A stretch of DNA of 64,000 bases from Vanilla planifolia (GCA_023846275.1 CM043865.1:6374068-6438067); one strand, 5' to 3'; shown: positions 32,016 through 46,896, numbered from the stretch's first letter. Notes: generated by a model from the sequence alone, not told the origin. Made by a program: numbers and translations.

Positions 32016-33828
32016 ATAATTATATTTTGATGATAATAATAATAGTGGAGTTATTAATATGATTATCTAATGCATATAGTTTATAAGAAAATTGGTTAAC
32101 CTAAAGAGAGTTTTGGAGTACCTTTAATTATAATTCAAGAAGCTCAAAATCAAGCTCAATGGTAGTAGCATAACTCAAGTTCAAGTGAAGCCCAATGTGA
32201 AGTTTAAGTGATTATTCGAAGTGGAGCTCATGAACTCTTAGTGAAATAACGAATACATAATAAACTTGTAAGAGGACTCGGAGTTGAAGTCAAGGAATAC
32301 ATATGAAGCTTACAAGAAAGAAGCCACTTCACTAAGCAAAGAAGCAAATATCTATTTTTAGGAACCTTGTGACTAGATATTGTTTAAATTGGTCTTACAT
32401 GGCTATCATTAGCAAGCATCATGTTTTTCAAAATATGTTAGAAATCATGACTGTGCATGCACTTATGTTTCACATTTATAATTATTTAAAAACATTTTGA
32501 AAATCAGAATTTTTAAGTGGAGCATATAGTATGTTGGTTAGCCATGTATGATACATAATTTAAATAACAGATAATACAATACTTGGATGTAAGGTATGTC
32601 ATAAGTATGCGATTCTCAGCTGAGACTCATGTATAATACGTCACGATATATAAAACAGAGGCTAGCTAACTTGAGCAACATGAGATTTGTGTACAATATT
32701 GATTTTTCTCATGCGATACGTCTAGATAAAGTTCAGTGGTTTGTCAAGCAAGTGGACGGTGCACAACGCTAGTTAAGACAAAGCAAGAGACTTGTGTATG
32801 ACACATCATCTTTGATGTAAAATATGTCTAGTTCACTGATGCTTTGTAATAGCTAATGGATTTGACCATTTTCCCTAGGAGATTTTTATTTCACTCATTT
32901 TCTATATGTTAGCAAATATTCTTATGGGTGTTTAAGGATATCTTTTGCTTGCCTAATAGTATAATGACACTTAGAATTGTTTGTTATGAATTTAGGAAAT
33001 CCTAATTGTATTCTAAGGTCTATAAATAAACATTTGGAGAAGAATTTCAATGCTAATGAGCTATTGAATGAACACGCAATGCACTTTACTCTTCGTACTT
33101 TTTTGGACAACATCAATTAGCTGTTTACAAACTTTTGTAACTTCACAAACTTGCTGCACTCATTGTTGGAGGCATTGTAGAAAGGAAGCACTTTGCATTC
33201 AAATATTCAATATTTCTTCTCATGCCTCAAAATTTAGTTAAGTTGTTTCAAATTGCATTCATTATGAGCCATTTCTTGATTCAATTGTAAGAAATTTGTA
33301 TTATGCTTCATGAGAACAAAATTTAAGATTTTTTTTTATTTTAGAAGTTTATTGGTTTGGGCACTAAAAGATCTAAATTTAGAGGTTGAGTCTCAATCAT
33401 AAAGACTCAAGGTGAGTCAGGTTTAGGTCTAGGAAAAGGCCCATTTACCTTGTGTTTTATCTTGAAAAGATAGGGTTGAGCTTTAACCTAGGAAAAAAGA
33501 TTTAAGAGTTTGTGTTTTAACTTTAAGAAAAGATACATTGTGATGGTTCTTCACTAGCTACAACAAAGGAGTGACAAAGCAAAGGGTTAAGCCCATATCT
33601 AGTTGGATTATGAGTAGATGTAGGTTGACTTGTTTAAGAACTGAATTACCTAAAAAGTGTTAGTATTATTTATATTTTTAACGCTTTTGTTTTTTTTCTT
33701 TAATTACCTAAAATGTAAATTATTCCATTGTAATCTCAAGTGTGTTAAAGTTTATCTTTTGCAAAAATATTTTTTCACTCAATTCACCCCCTTTCCTTGA
33801 GTGTGAGTGTTGTCATGTGGGACCAACA
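32016..33828 (+). repeat. LTR remnant, probably copia type
   Basis: Read left to right it has ttttgatgataataa at the left, a common start of plant copia LTRs, and tataaata at 33021-33028. The downstream motif gtagatgtaggttgac...gaattacctaaaaa is at 33612-33654. Near the right end are aattcaccccctttcctt (33781-33798) and gaccaaca, ending at 33828. The same order is seen in the clean solo LTR at 58088-59999. No internal domain follows, so it is a solo or truncated LTR. The ends are approximate. Confidence 0.45.
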
Positions 33829-34725
33829 CTTTGCACCCCTCATTTCGAGGGGAAGGCCAATGTCTCAAGAGTTATAATTCATTGTGTAATATTTTAAGAG
33901 TTAATCATAAGAAAATGATATGGCTAAGTTAATTTTTTGAATAGTTAGGTCTCACAAGCATGTCTAATAAATGATTAACCCTATTGATATTAAATACTTG
34001 AAAGATCAGTTGATAAGAAATCCTGATAAAAAAAATCTATTTTAAGTCTAGTAAATTATGACATCATTTAGCGTCGAGAAACCTTAAAGAATAAATGACT
34101 TTGAGGATGCTTTAATAAATAAATGACTTTTCTGGGAAAGGAATTGCAAAAGAACTATTACAAGAAGCAGCATATGTGGCACCCCAAAGTGTAGTTCACA
34201 AAATCATGTGTCATGGTAGGCTGAGGGTGGCAAAATGTTCCTGTGACATTGCATGTAGTTGATTTTGAGCATGCAAAACAAGGCATGTAATAAAACCACA
34301 TGCGCATAGTTGATGGGGCACATGATAGACCAACATGTGGTCGGAGCAAAGCAGACAACGAATTGCATTTGCTTGGAATTGCATGTGCCTATTCTAAGTT
34401 GATAACAATGTAGCTATGGAATAAAAAAAGAAGATTTGGAGGTACTTGAATGATCAAAAGAAGGGGCTTATGATTAAGGAATTTATTTTAGGACAAGCAA
34501 ATTATGGAGCCATTCAACATTGAAGAAGAAAATGATCTTTTAATGAAGGAAATTGACAAAAAGAATCATTGCATGCGATAAGAGGAGACATATGTAGCAT
34601 GTGGGGTATTAAAGACGTGTGGGGTAGAGCACACATGCCTTGTTATTGTGTGTTTTGATTTTGAATGAAGATTTCTATTAAAGGCTTAGAACAAGACTTT
34701 TCATTGATAGATCACATCATAAGCA
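33829..34725. other. Spacer, nothing recognised
   Basis: The composition is less AT-rich than average, especially at 34170-34400, but neither strand gives a protein or repeat I recognise. Confidence 0.4.
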
Positions 34726-34727
34726 TG

Positions 34728-37700
34728 ATGTAATACAATACTCTCCTTGGAGATGAGCCACCACCACGCAATATATAATATCCATTGCATCATAAGTCTA
34801 CTCCCATCAAGACTATTCTATTTGACAAATTTATACTAATTCAACGCACACTAATAACCACTATCTTGGTATTCGTAATATTTTCTCAAAACCGTCTAAA
34901 GTATCTCACCAAAATCATTTGCTACATAATCGATTAATCATTGTCATTAGTCTTATCCTTTAAGACCACATTGTCCATATAGTTATGCTTGAGCTTCCAC
35001 TCAAGTTTATAATCTTATATTTAACTTGAAGCACACTTTCCTATGTAGCACATTTTACAAGCCTGGGTTCAAACAATTTTCACCTATGACTCTTTGCTAT
35101 CAAACTAGACTTGAGCCACAGCACCCCTTCAACAGTGTCTCTTGAGCCACCAACACAAATCTTAGACTACCATCTAGGATATTAAATTTTAGCCTATGAG
35201 ATTGGGTAGGGTTACTCAGTGTCTTAATAACCATGTCATGCCTAGGGTTTAACCACAATCATAAGGTCAAATAATTCTCTTGGTCAAGCCTAGCATCCCT
35301 TTTTAAGGCCAAAACCAAGCCCTCCAACTTATAACATGCTCAAAGGATCACTAAGCATCAAAGTTATCAGATTAATTATATGAACTTTCCATAAGATTTT
35401 GGTCAATATAAATTAAGATCTAAAGCTTAAGCTAAAGTTAGACCTACCTTACTTGGTATACCTAATATTTAAACTAATACTAACTCATTTTTGCTCATGC
35501 TACATGATCCTTACCTCACTTCTAATTAATCACTTAATAGTTTTCATTTTAAGTTAAATTAACATGCAAATTGATGAATTTGCTTGCAATCCTAACTACT
35601 CTAGCAACTTAATCTACTTAACCAAAATCCATCCAACTATTGTAAGCATGGTGTATCCCCATTTAACATAACTTTCCTCCGAGGCCTAAAACTGAGCCTT
35701 TCTAGGTTCATCAAAAAGAAATCATGCATTACATCTCACCTTAGAAGCAATCAAGATCCACCCAAGTCTAAACTAAGCCTTTGATGGCTTGACAAAGTCA
35801 TGATGCTACCCAAGCAAAACCAAGACAAGGAAGTTCTTAACTACAAGGTGTCATTAAGGTTTTAGCAAAATTCCATGTGTTTATCTTAGGATTCTTAACC
35901 TCAAGTCTGTTCTTAACTTCCTTGTCATGGTTTCAAGTTCATTAGCATAAGTTTTTAACAAGCCATGATTGCAAAATTTTAATTCAACATGCTGATTTCT
36001 AAGCCAAAATTGACTCAATATAACAAGAAAGTCTTTGAAGAAAATCTTGGGATTCCTTTTAGAAAATATCTTACACATCATGATATCTTTACACACTTGA
36101 AAGTATATAAACATGTTATTATGGAGTTCAATTCCTTCATTATTCTAATAAGAGATAAAATCATGATTTCCTTTCTAATAGCATGGGTTCTAATCTTTTT
36201 AATCATGCAAAACATGATGGCAAAAACCTAATTACACAATTCAAAACATTACAGTTTTGATAGGAACACCATGCTATGCAAATTCATTCAAGTTTGCATA
36301 TTTGATCATAAACTCCATGATTTTATAATAGATCTCAAGGTTATTAAACTAATATCCTCGCAACATCAACATGAACATCTTGGGTAAGGAAGAAAATTAC
36401 ATATGCATTACTTCCATTGAAATTTCATGGAGAGATCCAACAATAAATAACTAAAACTTTGCTAAGTAATCACCAAAAACTTTTGGTTTAAACATTTCCT
36501 TCATCTTATTAAAGGGTTCATAAGGTAGAGACTTTAAAAATAAGAAGCATAACCATTTAACCACCTCTTCACATGCAATTCTTAACAATACAACCAATTT
36601 TTTAAACCTAGGTTTATCTACATTTAGTTGCACAATCAACATGTTCAACTTCCCCCAAAGCTACATAGATGACTTTTTTAATAGATTTCTTTTTCTTCCT
36701 TCAAGTCTTTAGATCACCTCCTCCTCCTTTTACTCATCACCAGATCTTCTCTCCTCCTTTTGGTCTTGATAAAACCTCCTTTATGTTAATCATGATTAAG
36801 GTTTTTTAAAAACATTCAAAGTCTTAAGCAAAAGCTTAAATACATAATGTTCCATCTCCAAATCAAAGCCTTCTAGAGAATGAACAACTTAGAAAGATCA
36901 AGTTAATATATGATAAATCATTCATATCCTTACTGAAAATACTACTTCACTAATACTCATCAATTCTAATCCTTTCAATTTCCTTTAAGAACCAAATTTA
37001 TCCTTTCAAATTCCATAAAGGATACTACCACTATGTCAATTCATGCAACCATCTATCTTTTTGAATTTAATTATCTATTTAATTCCTTTTCATGGTATTA
37101 GTACTATTTTTATCTTCATCTTCTATGATTTGTTAAATTTTGCCTCATCCACACTTATCCTCATTAATCACAATTATATTATCCTGTTATTTGTACAAAT
37201 ATGATATACTTTAACTTGATTAACTCAAACATTCTATTTACTTCATACTTATATGATTTCATCATCTAACTTATATGATACATTTTATGCACATCAAATC
37301 TCACATGGTAATCCAATGATTCTTATGTTTGACACTTTTCTTAAAATACAAACAAGGAAATTCACATATTTATTTTTAAAAACTATAGAATTAGATGTAA
37401 AGATTAATCATTTTGAAAGAAAATATAAAGAGTAGTAGTGTTAAACACTTTCCTTATGATTTGATACTTTTGTGGATTTTAGATAATAGATCATGATCTC
37501 TCCTTTTGATCCTATTTCTTGTTTTCGTAGGGCACCTTTAGAATCATATGATTAGATTGATTGTATATAACATGCTCATATCCAGTAAACTTAGTAGCAA
37601 CATTCATTACTTCAAAATTTCATGCTTCATAACACAATGAGCATCCCTATTTATAAAGATCTCAAGAGGAAACAACTATCGAGTGACAAGGTTACAGGTG

Positions 37701-40625
37701 GTATGATCAGGGTAGCATAGGCTAAGAGGCATGAGAATATGTAGGGTTTGGTTTATGGGTGGTGAGGGTCAGTGCGAGTCAATGTGATTCAAAGAAGATA
37801 GTTATGGTTTGATGGGCCAATGAGGGTTTGTGGATGTGTCGTGTCTGAATGGGTTAGAGTGGATCAATAAAGCTTGGCACTAGTTGATTGGTCAATACTG
37901 ATTGAGTAGATAAATAGGAGTTAGCTATAATCAACTCATTAATGATATTGATAGTAGAGACTAATAAAGAATAGAGGTGTTAATCCTATCACAGCTTTGA
38001 GTTCGAATAAGACTAATACACGTCGAAGGAAAACTTCTACATGATGTGTGAAATGCTACTACGTCATTCATCCTTCCTTTTCTTAACAAACTCATCCATC
38101 CTTTAAAATTTATGACATTATAATATTTACACGATTACCTTGCGGTGTTTGTATAATAAAAAATTTTATTTGATAAATTATGCATATTATATTATGATTT
38201 CTTCTCTCACCTAATTGTACCACATGATCTTCTATTATTGTATTGTATAATCCTTATAATAAATTAATTTAGTTTGTATTTAATTAATAAAATTAAGAAA
38301 AACTAACTTATCTTGGTTAGAAAAAATAACTTAATAAAAGTTTGTGTTTTGCTTTTCTCTTTTGATCTTGTATTGAGGCTATTATGTGCCATTTTTGTGT
38401 TACTCTATTATGTGCCATGTTTGTGTTGCTTTTTTGGTTTGTTATGAACATGTGGATCTTTGATTTTTGTTAGGGTTTTTCACTTGCTCATTGTGTAGCA
38501 AAAGCTTGTTATTTTTAATGTGTAAGGTTAGTCTTGGATAGGGGGATGGGCATTAGCCTTGGTGTTAGGCAAACCACCTAAAATTCCTCTTACCATTTAA
38601 TATTTTTACTCTCTCATAAAGTTTTCTAAAACGAATCAAGAGCTTTCTGAAAAAAAAATTTTTTTGTATAAATAACTATAATTACAAAGATTGAAATCTT
38701 AGCTTATATTGAAATTTTATAAGGCATAATTCACTCGTTTATAAAAGCCATCTTTCCACATTACATTAGATATCATATTCTTTCATATTAGCAACCATGT
38801 CATGATTATATGAGATTTCATTATACTCATAGAAGTGAAAAGAATTTTTAAATCATATATCACATTTATGAATAGTATGACTCTATCTTCATTATATTTA
38901 TATATGTGTATTGTTTAAATCTTTTTTATGACATCTTTATTAAAAGTTGTTTAGATGATTGCATAATTTATATTCCTAATGATTGAATAGTTAATCTAGT
39001 CTCATCTTGCTTTATTAACTCTTAAAAAATTTATTTCATTGCATATCATTATATTTATGAAATTACTTTTAAAGTTACATAAACATTTTATATTCTTATC
39101 CAATACAAAAATTATTTAGATAATATTTTGTGTTAAGAATAATATACATTATAATAATTCTACTCTTGTTCAAAGTAGGTTGCATTTTGTAGTGCTTGGC
39201 ATATTAATTATGTTATTGCTATCACTTCAAATGATAAACACATTATTTTATGCTTATCAATAATTATTTTTTATTGATTATATCACTCAATAGAAAACTA
39301 AATAATTTCTTTCATATGAATTGGAGCTTCTTGAATCTTCTAAAATTGCTCCACTAAAAATCTACTATTCTTAAAACTAAAATAACTTCTAAACTTGATC
39401 CACCTCAGTCTAATCTCCTTAATACAAAGCTAACTTCAAAACATGAGCCTTTTAAACATAATTTACCCTAGTTTTTTTACGTTGAGCTTGAATTAAATGA
39501 GCTATGAAAAGAAGAATCATTTAAATTTCTTTTTCATCATTCTCACCAATTTCAACTCCACTACTAAGTATTGAAATACTTTTCTATATATGTTTATTTA
39601 TAGTTATTCTAACTTTATTTTGCACACAATGCTTGATTTAATTTTTAATTTAGAAATGTTTTCTATTTATTAGTGCAAATCAAGATCATCAATTTAATTT
39701 ATGAGATTGAGGAGTAAAAAGTACTCAATTAAAAGTTGAATTTTGGTATGTTCATACCATTAGATGAGTTAATCAAGAGATATACTCAATTAGATTCTTT
39801 AAGTTTTCTTGTTACAAGACTATTAAGTGAATGAATCAAGAGATGTACTGATTTAGATTTTTTGAACTTTCATGATTAAATCACTTGATGAGTTAATCAT
39901 GACATGTCCATAGGTGGCTTGTTTGACCTTTTATGTAGTCAAACGATTTGAGTTAATTACTAAGAAAGGTCTATAGAGATTGAAAGTGAAATGGAGCATT
40001 GAGCAAAAGTTAGTAATTCTGAACATATTACATAGAAAAGTGAGTATTTTTAATAAATTGTGTAGTAATTTCTTATTTAAGACATGTAAGGCAGAGGAAA
40101 GTGTTAGATAGATCATTTCAGAGAAATTAGACTTTTAGATAAATTAGATAGGTAAAATTAAAGTACTCATGACATAAGTAGGTTGCTATTATGTAATTTT
40201 GAAATGCATTGATATGACTATGATAACATAACATCAAATATACATATGTTTTAATCATATATAGCATGTTTTTAACAACATATGATTATATGTAAGTGAA
40301 ATGAAGCCTATACATTTGTATATTGCATTTGTTATAAATACCAAAAACTGAAATACAGAAATACAGATGATAATAAGAAAAGAAAATAATCAATGTGATT
40401 AGGCTATAAGAACTTGATAATCTATTTTATGATATGATATAAGTTGAAAAAATAATGCATTCTTTATAACATTATCCCATGGCTTAACATTATGATGAGA
40501 TAGATTGACATTACTAAAACTTAGTGTAAGGTTTTAATTAACAAATTAGAATTAGTCCTTATTCTCAACCATTACTATCACATTATTTGAGGTATTAATA
40601 AGTTGTTCACCATTGTGTTAGTACT
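34728..40625 (+). mobile_element. LTR-element copy A of a long dispersed repeat
   Basis: 34728-35581 plus 38107-40625 align almost base for base with 60645-64000. Inside it, the motif gggatgggcattagcc...aaaccacctaaaa (38541-38583) and a degenerate aattcac block precede an LTR-like end ttaca at 38765. Then comes ttagatatcat, which resembles a decayed tggtatca primer-binding site. The rest would be internal domain, but no gag or pol block was identified. A 26-base direct duplication (attatgtgccat) at 38381-38432 is absent from copy B. The right limit cannot be set, because copy B runs off the window. Confidence 0.65.
35582..38106. mobile_element. 2.5 kb segment present only in copy A
   Basis: Copy B reads straight through gatgaatttatgacg (61512-61526). 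In copy A the same site is split, with aattt at 35577-35581 and again at 38107-38111, and 2525 bases between. A five-base direct repeat fits a target-site duplication of an inserted element. The segment does not start with TG or end with CA, and no coding region is recognised. A deletion in copy B across aattt microhomology would give the same picture. Confidence 0.5.
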
Positions 40626-43600
40626 TTAAGCATGGTGATGATGTGATTGAGTTTGTTTATCAATTATGATATGTCTATGGACAGAAATCTATATATGTGA
40701 TTATGTAACATAGATATGTGACAATGTAAAATCCCATAGAGTAGAGATAATGGTTATTTGGGAAAATCAGGGTCTTATGCATTAAAAATATGAAAGATAA
40801 GAAATATAAGAAATTATAAAAATATGAAATGATGAATAAGAGAAGAAATATATGATAAAAGGCATAATGTGCATATATTAGTATGCATACATGTGTACAT
40901 TAGTGACAAGATTTTATAAATAACTTTCAAATGTCATATTTTTTTGTTTACTTCTCCTTAAGAGTTATTCCTTATTATACTTCATAATGTTTTGGTGTTT
41001 GTAATTATCAATTTACCTGTTGAGCTTGTTATTTTCATTACATATTTGCAGTATAGGTTAGAATGTTTATGCACATAAAATAAGTTTTGGTGATCTATAT
41101 GATGAGTTTTGCAAGATATGTTCTTATGTATTATATTTTATGTGTACTTGGATTTGTATGTGGGATATTTACTAGTGTGTGATGTTAGTAAATATTATCT
41201 GAAATATGCATGTGCATTGTTATAGTTACCATTTTCATACAATTCTATTGAAAATTTAATTTGAATGTCTTTCCAATAACACTTTTGTTTGAGATTGGCT
41301 TTTTTCATCAGGTTTTTAATCTACCTTAATGCAATCCAATTTGTCATGTTACTTATATGTATTATTGGGTATGAATAAAGAGAATGATCAAGAGTGACTT
41401 TACCTGTTTGTCAGATCCATCATAAGCCCTCTATTCTTTAAAGTGCACACCCAACCTCTAATGGATCACCTTTGACCTCTTCCTAATGGAGAAAGGGTCA
41501 AGCGAAACACTCCTACAAAGAGACCTCAATGTTCTTTAATTCAAAATGATAAAAGATAAGGTAGAATGAAATCCTATAATATGATTTAATGTGAAAAATG
41601 AAGCTGAAAACAATGACAGAGGAAAATCAAAATTATAATGAAGATATTTTTTATTGTAACCAAAAGAAAGCTAAATCACAACCTAAGAGTGTGCATGCAT
41701 GCATAGTAAAAGAAATTATGGCTTTAATGAAGATGTAATTTCAAGTAAACAATCTTCTTCTCTTTCATACCATAAATGTTTTATATAGAATTTAATACTA
41801 AATCCAAAAAAATATTGATAAAAATATCCTTCTTAATAAAAATATGAAAAAATTTATAGAAATAACTAAAAGCTATAAGTGTCTCATATATGATTCATTA
41901 TAATCCATTGTGAACTAAAAATAAGAAATAAATAAGAAATATTTTGTATGACCCACTAGATGAATTCAACATCATCTACTTAATGTAGCTTATCTTATAT
42001 TATTTTACCCTACCAATAAAAACATTGCTCCAAAGAGTTGTACTATAAATAGATCTATATTAGGCTAAATAACAATCTCTATTAATCTCAAAAAATAATA
42101 ACATAAGGTGGGATGAATTAGTATTTTTATACTTATAATTACTAATTAATTATTTATCTACATATTTATCCTATAAAGTTTAAAAAATTTGTAATAATTC
42201 TAACTAAACTTTGATTGATGTAAGACAAGTGTTGTTGTACTCATCTTGTCGAGGTCTATCCAATAACACGCACATACATACATATTCATATTTTTTAAAT
42301 ACTTTACTTTTAGTTATTTTTTTGAATGCTTTATGATATATTATACATTCCCATAATTTCATTCTACAATATTAATATAGTTTTGTTTCTTTAGAAATAT
42401 AAGGATTTTAGAGTTTCTTGTTGTGTATGTGTACACAAGAAGGGAGGTGTAACTGGTCTTCCCTTATCCCATGTTGTAATCTTATAATGCAAGTGTCTTC
42501 CCTTATCCCATGTTGTAATCTTATAATGCAAGTGTGCATCAACAAAGGAAGCTAATCAAAGGACTTCCTTCCTATTTTTATGTCTGCTTCCTCCTTCATT
42601 GCAATTATTTTAACATCTAGCATTTTGTATTAGATTAGAAGTGTGAGTTAAGGTTTTGTTATGTTATCATTTATTTATAAAATTATATTTGTGATTAAAA
42701 ACATATAATTAAGACATTAAGGAAAAAGAGTAACATCTAATAATTCTTTACCCATAGAGAATTATTATAGCTTGGCTCGAAGAACCTCCAACTTTGATTA
42801 TAATATTATGTAAATAATGTGAATTTAAGTTACTAGACTTATGATTATGAAGTTCTTAAACTTTCATTATGAAGAGATAAACAATAAGATAAATGTTATT
42901 CTTAATAAATTTTATGCAAATAGATAGCTAAAAGAGAGAAGAATATTATTCCCACTTTGATAATGATAATGGGCTAGAAATATAGCATATATAAGTCCTT
43001 TCTTTCATCCCTTAAGCATCATGAATATTTAAATTTATATGAAGTTTCTTTTTTATGATTCATATCCATTATGGCATGCATATTCTTAATGTTTTTAGTC
43101 ATGAAATTGTTTCACACACATGCTTAATCTTTTCTTCGTTACAAAGTTGTAAGTAAAAAATGAAAGTAATGCTTATATTAATAGATATGCATGCCTCTTC
43201 TAAACAAATGAAATTTATAAATCCATTTATGAGGAGGCCTATACATATAAGTAGCTTTTTATTATTTATCATATCCCTCGTATTAAAATGTCTGTCATCA
43301 TCAAAATGAAATAGATTGTTGGCTTTATAAACAAAAATGTCATATTTAAAAACTAATAAAGAGTTAGTTATTAATACTTATTATATATAAATTTTAAGTA
43401 TCCAAAGTTATCTAAATTATTTATCTTTCCCATTCTTAATTAGTACCCTACAAAAATCTTATCATTCTTTCTCTTGATTTATTACAAAAAAGGAGGTTTC
43501 AAAACCTTAATCTTCCCTTCATGATTCCTTACTTCTTCTTATGCTCAGGTAGCACTCCATGGAGTGCATCTTGTATTTTGATTCTTTTGCTTGTTGTGCC

Positions 43601-43929
43601 ATTAGAGGTGAGGAGTTTTTAGTCACCACCATCTCGCATCAAGAAGATGGTGGTAGGAAGGAGGTTGCTCAATTTCTTTCTTTTGGTGCATGTTATCGGG
43701 GTTCTAGTCAAGGAAAGGAGAAGAGAGAAAGAGGCTAGCAAGTCCTCTAATTTAGGACATTTTTAAGGATAAAGAAAGTTAAAATCTCTTAAAATAATTG
43801 TAAGAAAATGCATAAAGAGTAAGGTTAGCATGCATGCATTATTTCCCTAATGTGAATTCAAATTTTTTTAAATGTAATATAGAATCTTATAAATATTACA
43901 TTGAATAAGCTAGAATATGAGATTTGTTG
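40626..43929. other. AT-rich spacer with one short tandem repeat
   Basis: No gene is seen. A perfect 39-base tandem duplication starting cttcccttatcccatg occupies 42458-42535. At 43552-43567 gcactccatggagtgc is a perfect 16-base palindrome, followed at 43625-43654 by a 10-base stem (accaccatct / agatggtggt) with a 10-base loop. Confidence 0.6.
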
Positions 43930-44720
43930 GGGTGTTACTCTTTTAAAAATACGACAAAGCATAGAAAGGCATAAATAGCATATGAATTATGAGATATTGT
44001 GATTTGTGATGTAGGATTGAAAAGAAAAGATTATTTAAAAAGTAAAGCAGTATCAAATAAATTAGGTAGGTAAGTTGAATAACTATGATATAAGTATACT
44101 CTATTAGATTATTCATTAAGCATGTCATGATCTTGAGAATGTTATATTGATAAAATATATCTTTATGTGATTATCGTTTATGATTTGGCACATGATTTGT
44201 CAAAAAGACATTTTGCATTATGTTTCATTTGAGATTTGCATGACTTATTATTTTTGAGATTTGTATGAAATGAAAGCATGTACATTTGATAAATAAGTTT
44301 AATGTAAATAAAAAATAAAAATAAGAAATTTATGAAATGATGATTATTTATACCAATTTATATGACATTCATAACAATATAAGTTATCATGTTAAAAGAA
44401 AGGAAAATATTTTAACAAATGAGATGTGAGTTTTCCCATGAGATTATCCCACTGCTCAAGTATAATTTTCAGGACTATGTTAATGCTATTGTTGGCTTAC
44501 CATTGAGTTTTTAGGGTAGCTAAGTATGGTTGTAGATCATGATGTAATATGATATGATATTAGATGATATATGATAAGTCATGTCTTTAAGCCGCTAAGG
44601 CCTTCTAGAAATTTGCCACTAATTTGTTTTTGGATTCACAAAATTGTAGCGTGTGGGTGTGTAGCCCATGCTAAAGTTTTAGCTTACCTTTGAGTTCACA
44701 GGATAGTTGAATGTGGCTTT
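43930..44720 (+). repeat. Diverged relative of the copy A/B repeat
   Basis: Blocks here follow the order of 40080-40530: aaattaggtaggtaag...atgatataagta against aaattagataggtaaa...atgacataagta, and gattatcccactgctcaagta against cattatcccatggcttaaca. Identity is much lower than between copies A and B. Confidence 0.4.
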
Positions 44721-46797
44721 TAAAATTATTTTTATCACTCCTTATCATATTAATCACTAATTTCATCAATTTTCAAGGTATTTAAGAAAAATATGATATT
44801 TGTTTCTTCAAATAATGAGTGATAATACTACCTCTAGTTTATATTGATGTTATTTTATAAGCTAGCATTTGATATTTAACATCTACATGTTCATAATTCC
44901 AAGCTTCATTAATAGAATTATTTCCTTATTCATGTACACAAATCTATAAATATGCATACTCTCCATTATTTCATAGTGGATGCCTCCTCATCCCTAATGT
45001 CATCCTAATCTATCTTTTATAAGTGTGTTGGTGGCATGTCCAATAATATAAATGAAGTAAAAGTGATAAATTTCTTAGTAGATAAATTATAAACATAAAC
45101 AACATTTGAATGAAATTAAAAAAAATAATATTTTCAAACTAAATTAAATAAAAAAACATAAGGATGTCAACAACATATTTGACTTATTTCATAAATACAT
45201 TACTAGATATAAATAAAGTTAAAAATATATAATTTCTTTTGTGATTCTATCTTTGTAAACTCATTTGAATAGATTTATAAGTATACATAATTGTTTTATC
45301 TTCATCTCTATTAATGTTACTTATTTCTTTTTTTATATTTATCTTTTTTTTCTTTTCTTTTATATTCCATTCCTCTTTTATCATGGGTCAATTTCCTGTT
45401 AATACTACTATCTCATAGTTTCTATCATCCCAACCCTATAAATTAATAGTGTCATATTCTTTTCTTTCTATTCTTGGTTCAGCTTCCTATTAGTATTAGA
45501 TTTGTTTATTTTTATTTTTGACTTGATTTATTGTTATTGTTAGTTTTTATTTCTTTTTTTCATTCTTGCCTCAGTTTACTACCAATGTTAGTTTTTTTTT
45601 ATTCTTTTATCATTTCTAACCCAATTAATTGCTAATGCCAATTCTACCGTGATAGCATCTTAAGATAAATCAAAATTTCACTTTCTTAATTATTTCTTTT
45701 ATCTCATGACTTAGGTTGCCTGTTTTTATATTCATTTCATTTTTTATCATTTTTTTGGTTTTTATTTTTCTTAGAAGAGTTTCTTAGTATATAAGTACAT
45801 TCATTTTGCACATATAAAGATATATAAATAAAGTTGATCTTATTAGTTACTATATACTATGTTATAAAGATGTATAAAGCCATCCATAAACTAGATTTAT
45901 TTAAATATTTAGGAATGGATTTTGTTCCAATATTTTTTTCTTTTGATACATATATCACAAATTAGATGAAATGTAATACCAAGTTGTCCCAAAATTTATT
46001 TTATATATCATATTTAACTTATTTTTCTTCTTAATGTGTCGTACGATGAATAAATTGTATTGCACATTAAATTTTTCTTATTCTTGCTAGACCATCTCAT
46101 TCCTTTCTTAGATTGTTATTGAACTCAATATACTATATGTTTTTTTATAATAACCATTTGACTTTGTGAAAGTAGGCCTTAACTAATTAGACAGTCTTTT
46201 TTCTTACCTCATCTTTTCTCTTTAACCTTATCATATCTTCCAAATAATGTTTATATATTATATAATTTTATTGAAAATTTTGTAGTCTGTTTTACTAAAC
46301 TGAACATACCATACATTGAATATTTCTGCACCATATGATTCTCTTAAGAATATTGGATTTTTCTCTTTTGAGCTTAACATATTATGTGTTGCATGCAAAG
46401 GTATTTTATGCTACCTCCAGGAATATAGTTCTCTGAGCTAAAACATAGTTTTTCTCTATTGGATTTTGACCCCGACTCCAAAAGGGTAACAACAAAATTT
46501 TATAGGATCTTCTAGGCATAAAAAATATCCCTTAAATAGTGCTCAAGAAATTAAAATTTATTTTATCAATCTCTTTTATGCTTTTAACAAAATCTATTCT
46601 TTTTCATATTGTTGCTTCACAATAACTCTTCCTCTTTCCCTTGTTTTTCCTTTTTATGGCCCCAACTTCTTCCTCTTTTCTTATCTCTTTCTCTCTTACA
46701 CTTTTTACCAATTACTCTCTATCTTCACTTCCTTAAGCTTCCTTTAACTAACTCTCCCATAATAGCTACAATGTGTTCTTTTGGATATGACTCAACT

Positions 46798-46798
<1 letters not shown>
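44721..46798. other. T-rich spacer with a degenerate array
   Basis: Between about 45363 and 45740 a loose unit recurs five or six times at intervals of roughly 45-95 bases: a pyrimidine run, then tcat or ttgg, a cag or caa, and cctattaat or similar. It is too diverged to delimit. Otherwise nothing is recognised. Confidence 0.35.

Positions 46799-46893
<95 letters not shown>
46799..46893. repeat. TA dinucleotide microsatellite, about 47 units
   Basis: An uninterrupted TA run of about 95 bases. The upstream open frame that runs into it is an artefact of the repeat. Such long pure runs are usually polymorphic in length and prone to assembly error. Confidence 0.95.

Positions 46894-46896
<3 letters not shown>

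Noticed and set aside
38001..38012. gagttcgaataa as a tRNA B box
   Set aside because: There is no A box at the right spacing and no cloverleaf; it is a chance match.
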